NCBI GenBank assembly: GCA_033439795.1
Contig: JAUTDP010000008.1
Coordinates: forward strand, 1,860,001 to 1,924,000
Source of the DNA: Sordaria brevicollis
Lineage: Eukaryota > Ascomycota > Sordariomycetes > Sordariales > Sordariaceae
Length of the DNA stretch: 64,000 bases
Direction: 5' to 3'
This document shows positions 43,157 to 60,453 of this stretch, in pieces. A program made the position numbers and the translations under genes. The notes under the pieces were generated by a model. It made no database searches. It saw only the letters and a program-made list of their open reading frames with translations, and had not been told where the DNA came from. Numbering within the stretch: the stretch's first letter is position 1; each line of letters begins with the position of its first letter.

Positions 43157-44823
43157 CTAGGCGTCTCCGTGGGTGGAGGTTGTCGCAGAGCCGCTGTGAA
43201 TCTCGGGCTTCTCCTCAACATCACGCTGGCCGATGGGACCGTCTGCGCGCCACTTGCTCGAGTGCCTAGGGCTGACCTTCTGGTTGTACATAGTCTCAAT
43301 CTCCTCAAGAGTGCGGTCCTTGGACTCGATGACAAAGAGATAAACGAAAGCGGCGAGGGCCAAGCAGCAGCCGGCGAACACGAGGCCGTAGAAGTAGCTA
43401 ATGGAGTCGGTGATGGGGCGGGTGAAGAGGGACATGAGGAAGTTCCACAGCCAGTTAGAAGCGGTGGCCAAGGCCATGGCGGGAGCGCGGTAGCGAGCAG
43501 GGTAGAGCTCAGCAACGACGGCCCAGACGAGAGGACCCCAAGTGGTGGCGAAGGCGACGATGAAGAAGCATGAGAAGACAATCAGGACGTTGCCGGCCTG
43601 GGGGGTGTTGGCCGGATTGACGGGGTCGAGCACAAACCATCCGACGAAAGAATAGATCAGGAAGCACATGGTCATCCAAAGAGCACCAGTGATGAGAGCC
43701 TTGCGGCGGCCAACGTTCTTGACAATCCAGAGACCGGCGACAGTGCAGCCAACGTTGACACTACCAAGGATGATCTGGGTGATGTAAGAGTCGCTCAAAC
43801 CAGTGGCCTTGAAGATGGTGGTTCCGTAGTAGAAGAAGAAGTTGGCACCAGTGAGCTGCTGGCCAGACTGAAGGATGATACCAATGAGGGTGCGGCGCAG
43901 CAGAGCAGTGCCGAAGATCTCATACCACTTAGTGTCGGCGCCAGCCTTCTCCTCCTCGAGCTTCTGACGGATCTCATCGATCTGCATGTTGACGGAGCGG
44001 GCGCTGGGCTCGAGACCGGCAAGGCGAGCGATGGTGTTGCGGGCCTCGTCATGGCGACCAACACGGTAGGCATAACGGGGAGACTCGGGAAGGAACAATA
44101 TTCCGCCACCGAGAACAAGGGCCCAGAGGAAGGAGATACCGTTGGGAATACGCCAAGAGCCGGAGTTGTTAAGGTCGTGAGTACCATAGTTGATCATCTC
44201 AGCAGTCCAGATACCGAGAGTGATAAAAAGCTGGTAGCAGGAGACGAGGATACCACGGAGAATGGCGGGGGCAGACTCGGACTGGTACATGGGGACGACG
44301 ACGGAGAGGGCACCGATACCGACACCAGTGACAAGACGGCCGACAGCGAACTGGGCCCAGACCGAGGTGGAGGTGATCTCGATGATTGTTCCGATGCAGG
44401 AGAAAAGGGCGGACGCAGAGATGGCGATACGGCGACCAAGGGAGTCCGCGATCTTGCCGGCGACGAGGGAGCCGAGCAAAGCACCGGCAGGGAGAAGGGC
44501 GACGATCGCGCCCTGGCGATAGGCAGAGAACACCCAACCGTTGTCATAGTAGTTACCGAACCGTTCGCCGAAATCGCCCATATCGAAGAAACCAGAGATC
44601 TGACCACTGTTGTCGATGAGCAGTCAGCAACCATGTACCATGCCATTGGAGAAACAGGGGTACCAGGGGGAACGTACCTGACGTAGCCAAACATGAAGCC
44701 ACCTACGGAGGCGACGACACCGAGCCATACGGCACGGAACGTGACCTTTTGCTCAGCGGCAAGGTCAATCTCATCTTGTGATTTCTGCTTTGGCGCAGCC
44801 AGCTTCTTGGGGAAGAGACCCAT
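43157..44823 (-). CDS. glt-1: MFS hexose/glucose transporter
   Basis: A plasma-membrane sugar:proton symporter of the major facilitator superfamily. Exon 1 is 44,678-44,823 and exon 2 is 43,157-44,606. The 71-bp intron has a GTACGT donor and an AACAG acceptor, and joining restores the first-helix motif FGYVSGQISGF. The product is 531 residues. Sugar-porter signatures are present: GRR after helix 2, GRLVTGVGIGALSVVVPMYQ, PESPRY before the central loop, GQQLTGANFFFYYGTTIF in helix 7, and VAELYPARYRAPAMALATA after helix 10. Twelve hydrophobic helices can be traced, with cytoplasmic ends. In Neurospora the gene between aro-1 and the histone pair is, to my recollection, the low-affinity glucose transporter glt-1 (NCU01633). 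The symbol rests on that synteny plus sequence type, so substrate specificity is inferred. A very long upstream region without genes precedes it. Confidence 0.94.
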
Positions 44824-47800
44824 TTTTGTGATGGTGGTGTTGTATTTATATCCTCAAATCTTTCATCCGTTGTTCGAGAAGTCGGTTGGGTGGAGAACAA
44901 TAGCTGTTAACAGCGGGAAGTGGTGGTAGATAGGATGGAAGATCCAACTGATGGGGATTCGACACACTCCACGGACCAGACAGTATATGTTGGTTGGTGG
45001 ATGGTAGGAGTGTGAACCTTTGACAAAGGCTTGGATGGAGGAGTGGAAGATGTATGAAAGATGGAGAGTCGAAAGAACACTGAGAGGGGAACAAGAGATG
45101 ATTGAAATGCGGACAGAGCATTTATTTATGTGGTGCAACTGGAGTTGCCATCGGGGCCCCAATTTCTTGGATGTGCTTCATACTGGGGAAAGAAGCAGCT
45201 GCGAGTCGGTGTATTGGAAATGACCTAGAAGCTGGGGATCCATCGGAGCCGACCCTCGCATGCATGTCCTAGGAAAGGTCGATCGAGGTTGACGAAGCAG
45301 GGAAGGTACAGAGGAGGGTACAAACACTTTGTCAGAAGACCACGCAGGCTCCATTCGAGCATGTCGGGTCGCGAGCAGCCTGTAAGGGGGGAAGGAGCAC
45401 CAAGGAGAGGGGGGTGTACATCTCCAATGTCTCCCAAAGAACGGGGTGCGTGTGTGGGTGCGGGAGGTGGGCGCGGGGTGGTCGACTGGGGATGCCGATG
45501 CAATGCAGAGAGTTACGGAGAAGGTACCATCTCTCCAGCTTGCTCCCACATCTTGCTCGTCTGGAGATATCCCCGTACCTTTTGCCCACATTACGCTAAA
45601 AACTCTTCTGCACACTCCCCCAGCAGAGAGAGAGAGATCCGAAGAGACCGGGATCGGCCACCGTTAGCAAAGGTATTGTTACCTTACGTGACTGTGACAT
45701 GAAAAGAGTTGTAAGTGGTTCTCGGCCCTTCCGTTTTGAAAAGTGGAAAGAGTGAGCGACGGACGGCCCGACTGCGATTTCTTTGAACGCAGGGCTTCCC
45801 TTTCGGGGCGGCACTTGGAGGAAAAGCATCATGATGTTCTCAATTTCTCATGAAGGCGGGCCCCCTTTCCCAACTGTGAATTTCCCCTTGGCTGAACTCT
45901 GGCTGCGAGAGTGGTCCAGATTCTCCTTACTAGCAGCGTCGAACCTCACTTGAATAAAGTTCAGAGCGTCACGTTGAACTGAAATTCTTTTAGACCTGAC
46001 GAGGACTTGCTTTGCACTGGTGCAGTCTTCCACTTACATGGCTCCTCTTTCCTGATTGAGGCCAAAGCGCAAGTGCCACCAACAGAAGCACGCCACCAAA
46101 AAATTCCCTTCCTAGAGGTAAGCGCGGTTCGAAGCGATTGGTGCAGTTGCCACTCTATTCAAGTACCGGGCCGTGAAACTCTGCTGCGACAACACAAGGC
46201 ATCCGGTGAAATAGTTCGGCAAGTGACTGCAGATAAAACCCGTGATGGTCATCTGGTGCGAACAAAAAAAAAAAAAAAGGTGCCCGGCGGCTCATGGATC
46301 TGATGTTTTCGGAAAAGTGAGGGGTTCTTGCCTCGATTCACTGCAGTGTCATGAAGAATATGGGTAGGAGAGCTCACACCTCAAGGAAAACCAGACGCCC
46401 GTTGGAAATAAGGTGTTCGATGCGATGTTGCAACTAACCCTGAAAAGAGTTTAGTGCCGTCATTCCTCATGCTCAAAGGGTGCAACAAAACCCTGGTGGT
46501 CCGGCATTCATGTGCAGGGAAAGTGCGCCCTGGGGTTGACTTTTTTTCCTTCGTTCGACCAACCCAACGTTTCTTCCAGATCATTTTCGTTGTTGCAGTT
46601 TTCGGATAGTGACGTCGACTCAACCTTCGAGTCCATAAGCGGACCCTAAAGGTCTTGCTACTAGGTGCTGCAACCAAACGGAGCGGGTATGTGCCGAGAT
46701 GCGGCTCCTCTTACCCTTGACTAACCAGAAACACCCAACGAGGGCCAAGAAAACCAAGAGCCGTCAACCGCTACTGAGCGGCCGTGCCGCGGCGCTAAAA
46801 CATTCAGGGGGCACAATTCCCAACCCAAAAGAAACTTCATCCCGTGGAATGATCGCCACAAACTCGTGAAGTGTCACGAGCGATCGCTTTTACGGTCTCA
46901 AAAGATGAAGAACCCTAGAATTATCGATCAAGATTACGAACCGCTGCAAGGGACCACAGCTTCCTCCTGTTCGCCATGGTCAAAAAGGAACCAGTGACGT
47001 TGTGCTGATCGCAAACCCCCCGGCACAGCAATCCGAAAAGACGAACAGATCCTGCTGGAAGCTCATCCAATCTCCGGTCGCATCGGGCCTTACCCACCTG
47101 AGCTTGTAAGATCATGGACGAGGGGGGCTCTCTCCAGTACCTAGGTACCTCCAAAGAAACCTAATCCACTGCGAGGGTAACTGGGATTCCGGTTCGCTGA
47201 ATGTTACAGAAACGGACCATCATAATCCCACTGGTTTCCACCGACGAACGACACAAACGGCTGCGTCAATTAACACTTCGGCCAAATTAAAGTCCTCTAT
47301 GGTGCCCAGTCCTTGAAAGCAGCGACGACGAAAGGATATCGAGGGTACACCGCCTCCAGAGAGCTGGGTTCAGTCTCAGCTGTGGTTGACACGGCCAGAC
47401 GTCGGTGTCAGCCAAGTTCGACGAGAATAACCACCAAGTTTGCGAATGCAGATGATAGTGGAAACTGATGACATTTGAAGGTCTATGCTACTCTAAAGAT
47501 GCTTCAACACGTTATGGTCTGGTGCTTTTGTGGTACGGGGGTCAATACTGGACTTCCATCGACAAAACTCCCAGGCATCCAACGAAGCCATGTGCCGTGG
47601 CACTCGAGACACTCGCTTCGAGTTACTGCCGACCCGACGTTGTGCGATGATGCCAAGCTCAAGAAAACGCAAAACGGTCTCGTGGCCTTGTTGTCCTTCG
47701 TAATACAGCACGGTCAGGTAAGGTAACGAGAATGACGGTCAGTTATTGTGGAATGGTGGATCGCCAGACCATACCGTTTCCAACCGGTGCCCTTGACCAT

Positions 47801-50800
47801 GGCCGAACTAATTGAAAAAAGGGCCGTCTTCCTCCATCAAAAAATCCATCCAAGAACTGCAAAGCAGGAATGGCTCCATCTCATCACAGAGAAAGACCGC
47901 CGAAAGCCCGTCCATGCTATCGCATCCTGCTCTCACTGCAGTGATGACCTTTCGGCAGATACGCTGTTGCAATGCATCTGAAAAACATCATCTCACTGAG
48001 AATCTGGACTTCATCTAGAGTCCTGTGACCGTAAAAACCAGCAAAGAATTGCAACGCCAACCGAGCCACGGCGACAATGCACTTTCAGTGCCGGTCGGCG
48101 CCGTTGCCGGGCAGTTGTGAAGGTGGTGGCATGACCGTGAACTCACTGCCGGTCAACAAGCGGACAAACCGCCATGTCGCTATTCCCGCGCAAAGTGCCG
48201 GATTGCCAGGGGCAGATCACCACTCAAGATCGGCTGGCCAAGGAAAAACTGGGTCTGTCCGGACTCCGATCCAATCATGAAGCTCGCATTCGTCGAGAGT
48301 CCATAGCTTTGCTGTCACTCTCGCGGCTGTTTCGTCGAAGCCTGGTCGAAGCGGCTGACAAACACCCGTGGAAACCACATCGAAGAATGGCAAAAACAGA
48401 CACCTAATTTGGCATCTCCAACTCTTCCGACTCGCTCAGCCATCACACTTGCTTTTGGCCTCTGTTTTCTCGACAAGACTTTTGCCTCTTCCAAACTGCT
48501 TTTTTTTTTTTCCTGCGGACTTTGCAAAGAAAAAAATGGCCTGAGCTCACTCAAGCTCTGCGGTCCATCGGTGGATACCGAGGCTCCATCGATTGGAGAC
48601 CCTTAATCGGCCCGTCTTGACTGCCAACGTTGACAACGCTGCCAAAATCAAGAACACCGAATGGGTTCCGTGAGAGCATTGTGGAATTGCTCTGCGCAAC
48701 CTCGGTCGAACATCCACCATGTCGTCGTCGTCGTCGTAAAAAAACGCAAAAACCGCAAAGGAAAAACGGAGTGCCGCCGTCCGTCCGCCGGGGGGTCGAT
48801 CTTATTCTCCTACGCCGCAAAGTCTTTTTTTTGAACTGTGCTGACGCCCGCCCGTCTTCACCGTCCGCCTGACCAACCCAAAATTTCTCTCTCAATCCAC
48901 CGGGGGAGAAGACGGGGACCCAATGGAATCATCCTGTTGTTTTCGTACCTCCGCCGGCTCGGGAATGGATGTGCCTCGGTGATCGGGGAAAAGAGCGAGG
49001 GGCCGGTAACCGGTCTGCCTCGAAAACCGCGCCATGCTGCCGGCTCCTCTCCTCCGCTGTGTGTAATGTACCGTTGCGTCCGTTCTTCGCACCCCCTATC
49101 TTTGGGTGCGTTGGGTTGTGGGGGATCGTCTATCCTCTCCTCAAGCTCCGGTCCCAGGGGGTAAGCTCGAGATATGGGGATGGCGATGGGACGTGGTGAC
49201 TCGGTGAGATTCTCGGACCTGGAGTGCTGGAGCTGAAGCTGGAGATACTGGAGAATGGTGTTGGAGCCGAAAAGACGGGGTGAGTTCGAGAAGCCAAATG
49301 GCCTCCGGTCTGTCGCGTGCGGGATGTTGGGGAAGCTGGCTGGCGTGCGGGAGAATCTTTTGGGTGTGTATCGTCGGGGTGGTTCACCTCCTCCAGAGTC
49401 GAGCGCGATTGGCTCGTGCGTTTTTCGTGATTCCTTCCCTGTTGCGCGCAGACTGCGATTTCGACAGGCTCAACGACCGTCAGCTTCCCCAGGTTTCACT
49501 GCTTCACACGAATTTGGGCATTGCAATCACTTATAGAGCTGGCCGTTCCAGGCACGACAATGTCACGGACCGAGGAACAGTGAGCAATGGTTACCGAGTC
49601 GGCTCTGGGATAAACTGCTAGACGTTCTCTGATTGGCTGGGTATTTTGGATAAATGGCTGCATTTAACCGGAACGTGGTCTCGTGAGCACTCCCAAGAGC
49701 CCAGATCGAAGAAAAGGGAAGCAATTTCCTTGTGACAAGAGTAAATTGAGGCTCTGCTGTGGATTCCAACGTCATTTGGACGCGAGTCGCACATCTTTCG
49801 TTGAATTCTGGTTTGCGATTCACAAACTTTAACTTTCTACATCATTCTCAACTCTCACAGCAGCATCACGAACACTCTGTTTTTGGTACCACCACAACCC
49901 CGCGAAAACCCAGTTTCCAACCCGCAAACTTGGAAATGCACGATGTTACCACCGGCAGTGCTGCGTGTGTGTCCACTTTGGGCACATTGCGCGGGGAAAA
50001 CGAAAACGAGGGGAGAGAAAAAGTGGGAGGAAAGTGGGTTCCTTTTTGCGCCGTTTTCCAGCCAGAGAGACACAACACGCGTCAGGACATTGGGGAAATT
50101 CGGTCGACCACCCCGAGGGGCGCCCTCCCTTGCCAGCTGCAGTCCAGCCAGGGGCAGTCACTCACAGTCCAGCCAGCCGGCTACCGCCCACGCACGCCGC
50201 CCACACACACTCTCCGTGCCACACACTCTCCGTGCCCCGGGTTTCCCTTCTTCTCCACGATTTGGCGACACGCACGCAACGCACGCACCGCATGCGTGTT
50301 GAGGGTCTCGGTGACTTTTTTGTGTCACCACACAAAAGAGGACGGGAGGGTGCGTGCCATTTTCTTGGTCACAGCAAGAATTTGCGGGGACGCCTGCGCC
50401 TCAAACCCCCGGACTGAACACGGCCACACACGCACGTCAAGTTGAGGCGTCCCATTCAGACCGGCCAGGCATGGTGAAGACAAAACCGGGAGATCTGCCA
50501 TCTTTTTGTTATCGATGGTGTCGGTCGGGTGCTGTGCGACGTGCAGTGTGTGCTTGTTGCATCACACTGCACATCGGCAAACATGCGCTTCGAGAGGGAG
50601 CCAGGGAGGGAAGCAAAGTTGCCCACTTTCCTGTGCAGTCCGTTCATTTTCCCCATTTCACGCGAAGTCCCTAGACTGCAAGGCAGGAGGACCCTTTCTT
50701 CCCACTTGCTTGGTTTCTGATGACGAAACATGTTTTGCAGCAGCAGCCGGGTATTTCTCGGAGTCGGAGCCGGTGATGGATTGTTTCGGAGCAAAACACC

Positions 50801-53800
50801 GGGGATGAGTATCACCGGCGTTTTTTCTCTGCTCTCATTTTCATTTTGCACTTTTTGTTGACACAAAAGTTACAGGTTGAAACTGCAATGTAGCACAGCA
50901 GCTTTGAAAAAGCAAGCCCAAAGCCATGGCGTTTCATTTCCACTGAACAACGCGCGAGTCAAGTTGACCACCCAAAACGCGATTTTCGCACATCCGATAT
51001 CGGAGACAATCTCTCATCGCCGCGATTCGATGCAAGGCACGCCCAAGAAGGGATATCACAGAAGGAGGAGAACGGAGGATCTGGATTTCAGCTGAAATCT
51101 CTTCTTGCTGCTGTTTTCTTCCATGTCGCGGTTGCCAACTTTGGGGATGGAAGTCGAGGTTGGGAAATGAGTTGGAGGCGTTGGGAAGGCGCTGCCCTCA
51201 GGCGCATGCATGAGCAGACTGCGAAGAAATCGTGCTCGCAGGCGCCAAGGCAAGTAATCGCGATGGAGGCATTTCATTATTCAACGCGGTGGAGCACCTG
51301 CACTTGCCAAATTCCGAACACTCTTTACACGTTTGCACAAACAAAACTGGAAAGTTGCACGATGAACGTGCGGATGGAAGGAAAAAAAAAATAGATTTGA
51401 AGCAGGTAGGTTTCTGCCCAGTTTTATGCCTCTGGAAACTGCATCATTCAATTCCACATCTGCCGGCGGCCGGGCAAATGTTCCCAACAACACTTTCCCC
51501 AGCGTTATTTCCCAGCTGTCAAGCCCGGCGGAACTCCGAGCACGCGTGTCACAGTCCAAAATCTGGGGTCGGAGATCCCCGGATCCCCGGATCCGCGTCC
51601 CCTAGACTCTGTCGGCTCCACGAAGAGCACGAGATGAAGAGAGGCCCGGATGGATACCGACAAACGCGAGCGAGCCACTACATCACCTGACATCATTCTC
51701 CTCTGCCTTTCCCTGCTCTCTGTGGCCTCATCGCTTCTCTTTTCCATCATTGATCCTTCCGCTCCCGCTTCCTTCATCTCCGTCCCGTTTCCCGTTTCCA
51801 ACCTTCCTCTCCGTCCCGCGGTTTATGCTTATTTCTGCCCCATGACTCCACGAGGAGGAGGAGAAGGACATGGATGAAGGAGGCAAGAATAAGGCTGTTA
51901 CGCTGTAGGGCAAGGAAAGGCTGGGTTTGGGTTTGACCAAGTGGTTGACTGACCTCTCTAGGATCCGCTGTATCACATTGCCTCTTTCACATGTGTGTTT
52001 TATGGTAATGAGAAGTTGGTACTGTATGTTTTAGCCTGACCGAGTCTGGGTCTTATGTTGATCTCCCATTGTTTGCCTCTTTTGTCGAGGAAGATCAGAC
52101 ACGTCAATCAATTCTAGAAGGTTTCTTAACACAAGATCAGGACGTCACAACTGGCTTAAGGTGTGGATGTTGTCACATGCATGCCTATCTATCCCGATTT
52201 CATCATCGGATCGGATCGCGGATAAACTTCTGCGTATTATACGTGATCATCGTTGTTGATCTTGATCGTCTGGGGCTGTCATGGCTAGTGCGCTGAATGA
52301 AAGGTATGGATTGGCAGAACTATTGACAAGATCCGGTTTAAATAGGAGGTGGGTTGATCAGCATCCATTGGTACGGGTATGAACTGCTCGGTATGAATGG
52401 GAACGCGTTCATAACGTTGATATACGTGATAACAAGGTCTCTGCACGTCTTCAACTTGTTTCGGATCGTAGTGAGTGTGGTATCGAAAATAATGTGGTCT
52501 TTTCTTTCTTTCTTTTTTTTTTTTTTTTTGCTTTGGATGTCATTCAGCAGACATCTGAAGTCAATATGCATAGCTATCGAAATGAGAAATTACAGCTCGG
52601 CGGTTAACGGACATTGGATATGTTTCTGCCTTCTTACCTGTGAAATTGGGATGGCGACAGGAATCGAGCTAAAGAAGATGATAACACGCTCCATGAAACA
52701 TGATGCCCGTTTGAAGCCAAGCATGAACCGCAACAACCCAGTCAGATTTCCAGTGACAATATCAGAGCATGGCAGACACCTTCGTCGTGACTTTGAGAAC
52801 GTGTGGTGATTGAGAGGAGAAGTCACTCACACCTTCAACTTTGAAGAGTTCATTGAACTTGATCGCAACTACAATCTTCAACTTTCTGGTGTCTAAAAAA
52901 AAGACCATGGAACGAAAACCGGGTAACTGACGGACATCAAATCACATGTTGAGGAATCTTGGCGATAACTGCCAGTCCCTTAATACCAAATGCCAATAGA
53001 AGGTCTTTTAAGTCATCATGTTCACTTTGTTTTAACCCCACTTCGCCTAATTCAAGCAGATATACATTGTGTCGGCACTAGCTGCCTTCATGGATAGAAA
53101 ATGAAACTATGCAGAGTCATAAACGTTCGTTCACTGGAAAAAAATCTTGGCAACTAATTTATCAGGGCTAGTTGCCAAGATGTGGACTGGACCTGAACTA
53201 TAGCCTGAAACTTGAGTTGATATAATAGACCGAAACTTGCATCACCAACAACAACGAAACCCTTACATGATGACAGAAAACAAAGAAAAGTGATCCACTG
53301 ACATCTCGCAGATAATGTACAGCATCTCCAGAGTAGTTCCAAGTATTTAAAGAATTCGGTCTTCTGTTTTTTTAGTGCCATGCCCAGGTTGAGTTGGGAT
53401 AGTTAGATAACGAGGCTCGCAGGATGATGTTCGCCTCATAGTAAAGGAAAAATACGAAATACGATTTCCGCATTGGAAAGAAAACAAAGGTGTTCTTTAA
53501 AATATTCCCTACATGTTCCGGAAAATCCACGAAGCATAACTTTACCCACAGTGATTGGGACGGAAAGGGCTCAATAATCGTCAAACTCAATCAACATTAA
53601 CAGATACGAAATGAACAGACAACTTACGATGAACTACGTCGACGAACATCTAAGAAATAAAAGATGACACATCGAGTTGACATAGAACCTTTGAGGTAAA
53701 CCGGCAATTCTCGTTTAATGCATGCAACTTTCCACTCCATACATTCTGCAATTTGAATGCATGCACATGCGAGGATGATAAACCCACGGAAATTGTTGAT

Positions 53801-55361
53801 CTCACACCTTCAACAGTAAAACATAAACGTTCTATCCACGTAGTAAAAATGCTCAGGTTTAGTTGAGTGCACAAGAACCTACCTACTAGAATCAAATATA
53901 ATAAGAAGATGCAAAAAATTAGAATGAAAGGCGGAAATCGAAGAACCAAATAGACACATATCTCTCCAGGTCGCTACATCGTCAAGATAGAAAGAAAGCA
54001 TCACAACATAATCACATGCAGTCCCACAGCCACCATCATCTATGGATACCCTCAGGGGACCTTGAAACAGAAGTCCAAAAAGAGAAGATTACACATACCT
54101 GCACCTCAAAACCAGCTTCATCCCATCCGTCCCAGGAACATTCCCGAAGTCCATCCACGGAGGTAACCAACCACTTTCGCACACCCCCTTCTCTGCCTCC
54201 CTTAGCAGTGGCGACATGTTGCTTTTTGACACATTTGTGCCAGGCACCAGGACACACCTGACTGTTGGGGCAATTGAAAGGGGAGTGATGAGTCTGAGCG
54301 TAGAAATAAACCATGGATGCCTGATCTTTCGTCTGAACTTTTGGTGTTGATCTTACACCGACTGCCTGCTCTTGGAGAGTTCATGGGCTTATTCTCGTGC
54401 GCATACTGCTTATGATTGTTGCTTTCTGCGTTTACTTTGAGGAAGGAGTGGACTCGTGTGCATCCATTTCTTTCGCTACTCTTCTTTTTCTTGTCTTCTT
54501 GCAACCAGCTGGTAGTTTGTTGAGTCGGTGTATTTCATGCTTGTGGGATGAGTATTTAATTTGGTTGCTGAGCAGGTGTACATACGTACATGACCGTTTA
54601 GATGTGACTTTCGATGATCTTGTCCACGTTCTCTCCGAGAACTGCTGTTCGCCGACTACGCATGGGCCTCCTTCTCTGGGCGAACAGCAAGCAGCAGCTC
54701 GCTCGGCGACCCAGGCGGGTTCCAAGCAATATTGACCTTGATCCACAAGACGCGACGAGCTCGCGCATGCCTGCTTACATGGTCACTAAAGAGACGCGTC
54801 AAGACGAATGGCAATGGGTAAGACAGCCTTTTCACTAGGATTCACGCGCAAGAGAGGGTCGAAAAGATTTTGGATCACCCTCCAGAAAACCCAGAGGGCG
54901 TTTTGAGACTTTCAATTAAGCGCTCAAAATAACAAAGTTGCAAAAGTAGTAACACCCCTATTGTGAATGACCCCTTGATGTGATGTACAGAGCAGTATGT
55001 AGAAAAAAGACTCCCCTTTCCTTTGCGCGTGATAAAACCCGAAAATGACCAGAAGTATTCGTGAGGAATTGGCAACGCAGCAACCAGGACCGAAAAAGAA
55101 CCATGAGCCGCCCTTTCCGTTAATTCCTCCTTCCCATGGGTGTCGCTTGTTGTGTTGTTGCCGGTTATGGTATGGCGGTTGGCGGTGGTAAGACATCATC
55201 ATCTCATGATAGAAAAAGACGACGACTTTAGTGGTATATAAACATCATGATGGTTGTGGTTGATGACTGATGGGAGAAGACGTGTGATTTGTGATTTGCG
55301 TCGTCGTTATGGTGCGAGAAGAAAAGAAAAGAGACACGCTGGCTTAATGACGGCGAGACAT
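44824..55361. other. 10.5-kb region without a recognisable gene
   Basis: Between the transporter start and the H4 stop no frame resembles a known protein. The longest opening (49,759-50,445, plus, 228 codons) is Thr/Arg/Pro/His-rich, overlaps openings in other frames and looks non-coding. Composition is normal, with no RIP. Simple repeats include AG-rich tracts near 45,624-45,636, GTC repeats near 48,718-48,737, a 16-bp direct duplication (acacactctccgtgcc) at about 50,207-50,238 and a T-rich tract at 52,500-52,530. The stretch near 44.8-46 kb is presumably the transporter promoter. Confidence 0.5.
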
Positions 55362-58420
<3,059 letters not shown>

Positions 58421-59499
58421 GCGACTCTTCTACGACTTGGAGTAGTTTGCTTGGGTTTTCTGGGGTAGTCTAGTCAAATTCTGGGGTTATATCACGGGGG
58501 CGGTCATGACAACTTTTCTCGCGTCACAACTTCGCACAACATTTGGGAATGCGCGTCTGAGTTGATGGATTTTCATTCACGGCACAACAACATGGGGGGT
58601 AATCCGGCGTTCTTGATTGCGATGATACTACATTTTCTCTCTTCATCTTAGTACTTGATGGCTTGTACATTACAACGCGGGCACAGCGGCTGGCGAGCAC
58701 CGGAACAAAAGGACGGATGGCTTCGCATGGCAGCGCTGATGGCGGATTTGGTCTAATAAAGGGCCTGGTTCATGATCATTACGATACCCTGTCGACAGAC
58801 ATTGCACGTTTACCTTTTCTTCCTGACAACAAACCATTCTCACCATTCACTGTATGCCTGCCTTGTTTTGATGATAGAGGGGATAGGAGTTTCGGAACAA
58901 CAGCGCAAATGACATGATGGGAAGTTTAGCTAGCGATTAGAGATATCGTACATCGCCGTGAGGACGTAGTGGTAGGAAAATGACAACGCGTTGCGGTTCA
59001 TGCATGTTCACGCGACGTGACTTCGATAAACACCACTGTGACCCGCTATTGAGACGCGTCCGTTCGTTTTTGACAAGGTTGGCCCTTCGGTGGTCCACCG
59101 TGATATGTGTGAAATACTCCACCTGATGGACATGGCTTGCACGAGCCATGCGAGCATAGTGTGGGGAGAATGGTTCATCCAAGGAACCGTGACAGCTTCA
59201 TCGTGAGTCCAAGCAAGTTCAGAAACACTATGTCATTCAAGTCATGATTCATGCGGCAGAGATCGATGATGTGTCAACTTCTTTCTGGCAACTCTCTTAC
59301 TGGACAAGAAGTGCTTGAAATGAGTCACTAAATGTATCACACTCTTTGCATCGCAGTGGCAACTAGATTTGTCTTCGAGATTCGGGAATACCTTCATTTC
59401 ACATCAACCATCACCACCACTAACTATCATCACAAAACATGCCTGTCCTGTAATCCCAGGCCTCGTTCTCTCCTTCGCCTCCCTTCAACCCTCAACAAC
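58421..59499. other. Intergenic DNA between H3 and the DsbA-like gene
   Basis: Two convergent genes flank this 1.1-kb stretch, which should contain both 3' untranslated regions. I see no gene or clear repeat in it. Confidence 0.5.
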
Positions 59500-60453
59500 T
59501 TACAAAACAGACTTCCACCCCTTATTCCCACTCCCCTCCCTATCCAGTCCCAGGAACTGCACCACCTGTCCCAAGTGATCAACTCCCCAAAACCCTTCCG
59601 TCTCTCCTTTACTGTTCGTGCACGTAAACCAAGGCAGTCCAAACGCCCCCTCAGCAAACGCCTGCTCCGTATTCGCCGCCAGTCTCCCCTTAACTTCAGC
59701 AGTCTGAGCAGCAGACAGCATCTTATCAGCTGCTTCCTCTCCACCTTCCAGAGCAGATGCCAGAACGGATTTAAGCTGGGCGGGCTCGTGGATTGGTTGT
59801 CCCGAGACCCAGTAGGATTTGTAGAGCGCGTCAAGGGCAGCGATGACGGCGGATTGCGACTGGGCGGGAGAGGCGGTGGAGGCTTCGACGGCGGCGAGAA
59901 CGCGTTGGACGGGGAGGGTGTTGGGTGGGAAGTTGGGCGGCATTTGATCGATGATGGGGATGGAGAAGGCGCGCGCCCAGCGGAGACGTTCGGTGTTGAT
60001 CCATTTGTCTTTGTTTTTGATCTTGATGGGTGGGGTGTTGGAGCACTGGATGTAGATGAGGGAGTGTTAGTGAGATTGTGAATGACGATGGGGAGTGGAT
60101 CAGGTGGATGGATATGGTGAGTAGATGGATGGATGGTTGAGTGGATGGATGGACACAAAAGGTGAGGAAGGGAAGAAGGGGGACGGAGAAAAGACTAGAC
60201 TGACCTGTTTCATCAAACCGCCGAGGAAGATGGGGACGTATTTGATGTCGACGTTCTTGAAGATGGGGTCATTCTGTTGATTTACGAATATCCCGTTAAC
60301 AATCCGTACTTTTTGCCTTGCTTGATTTCTGTTGTATGGATGCTGCAGATCGACTGCAGATAAAATCGTACGCACCCGGAGAATGTGATACGCCTCGTAC
60401 GCGAACGGGCTAACAGTATCGAGGTAGAGAGTGATCTTGGGCTTGGGAACCAT
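59500..60453 (-). CDS. DsbA-family / glutathione S-transferase kappa-like protein
   Basis: A thioredoxin-fold protein of the DsbA/GST-kappa/2-hydroxychromene-2-carboxylate isomerase group. Exons are 60,376-60,453, 60,205-60,273 and 59,500-60,045, with introns of 102 bp (GTGCGT...CAACAG) and 159 bp (GTCAGT...TCCAG), all in phase 0. The product is 230 residues. Family marks are the N-terminal strand and DTVSPFAYEA motif (residues 12-21), the VPIFLGGLMKQ segment with its following N-T-P-P-I-K loop and KDKWIN.ERLRWAR, an Ala-rich helical insert (about 115-185), and the C-terminal GLPWF..........FWGVDHL.Q motif that binds the glutathione-type substrate. Length fits GST kappa. The exact substrate cannot be told. 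Glutathione conjugation or redox metabolism is the likely role, and peroxisome or mitochondrion the usual location. Confidence 0.9.

Noticed and set aside
49759..50445. A 228-codon plus-strand frame
   Set aside because: It overlaps other long frames in the same sequence, has low-complexity composition and no domain, and lies in a direct-repeat-bearing intergenic stretch.
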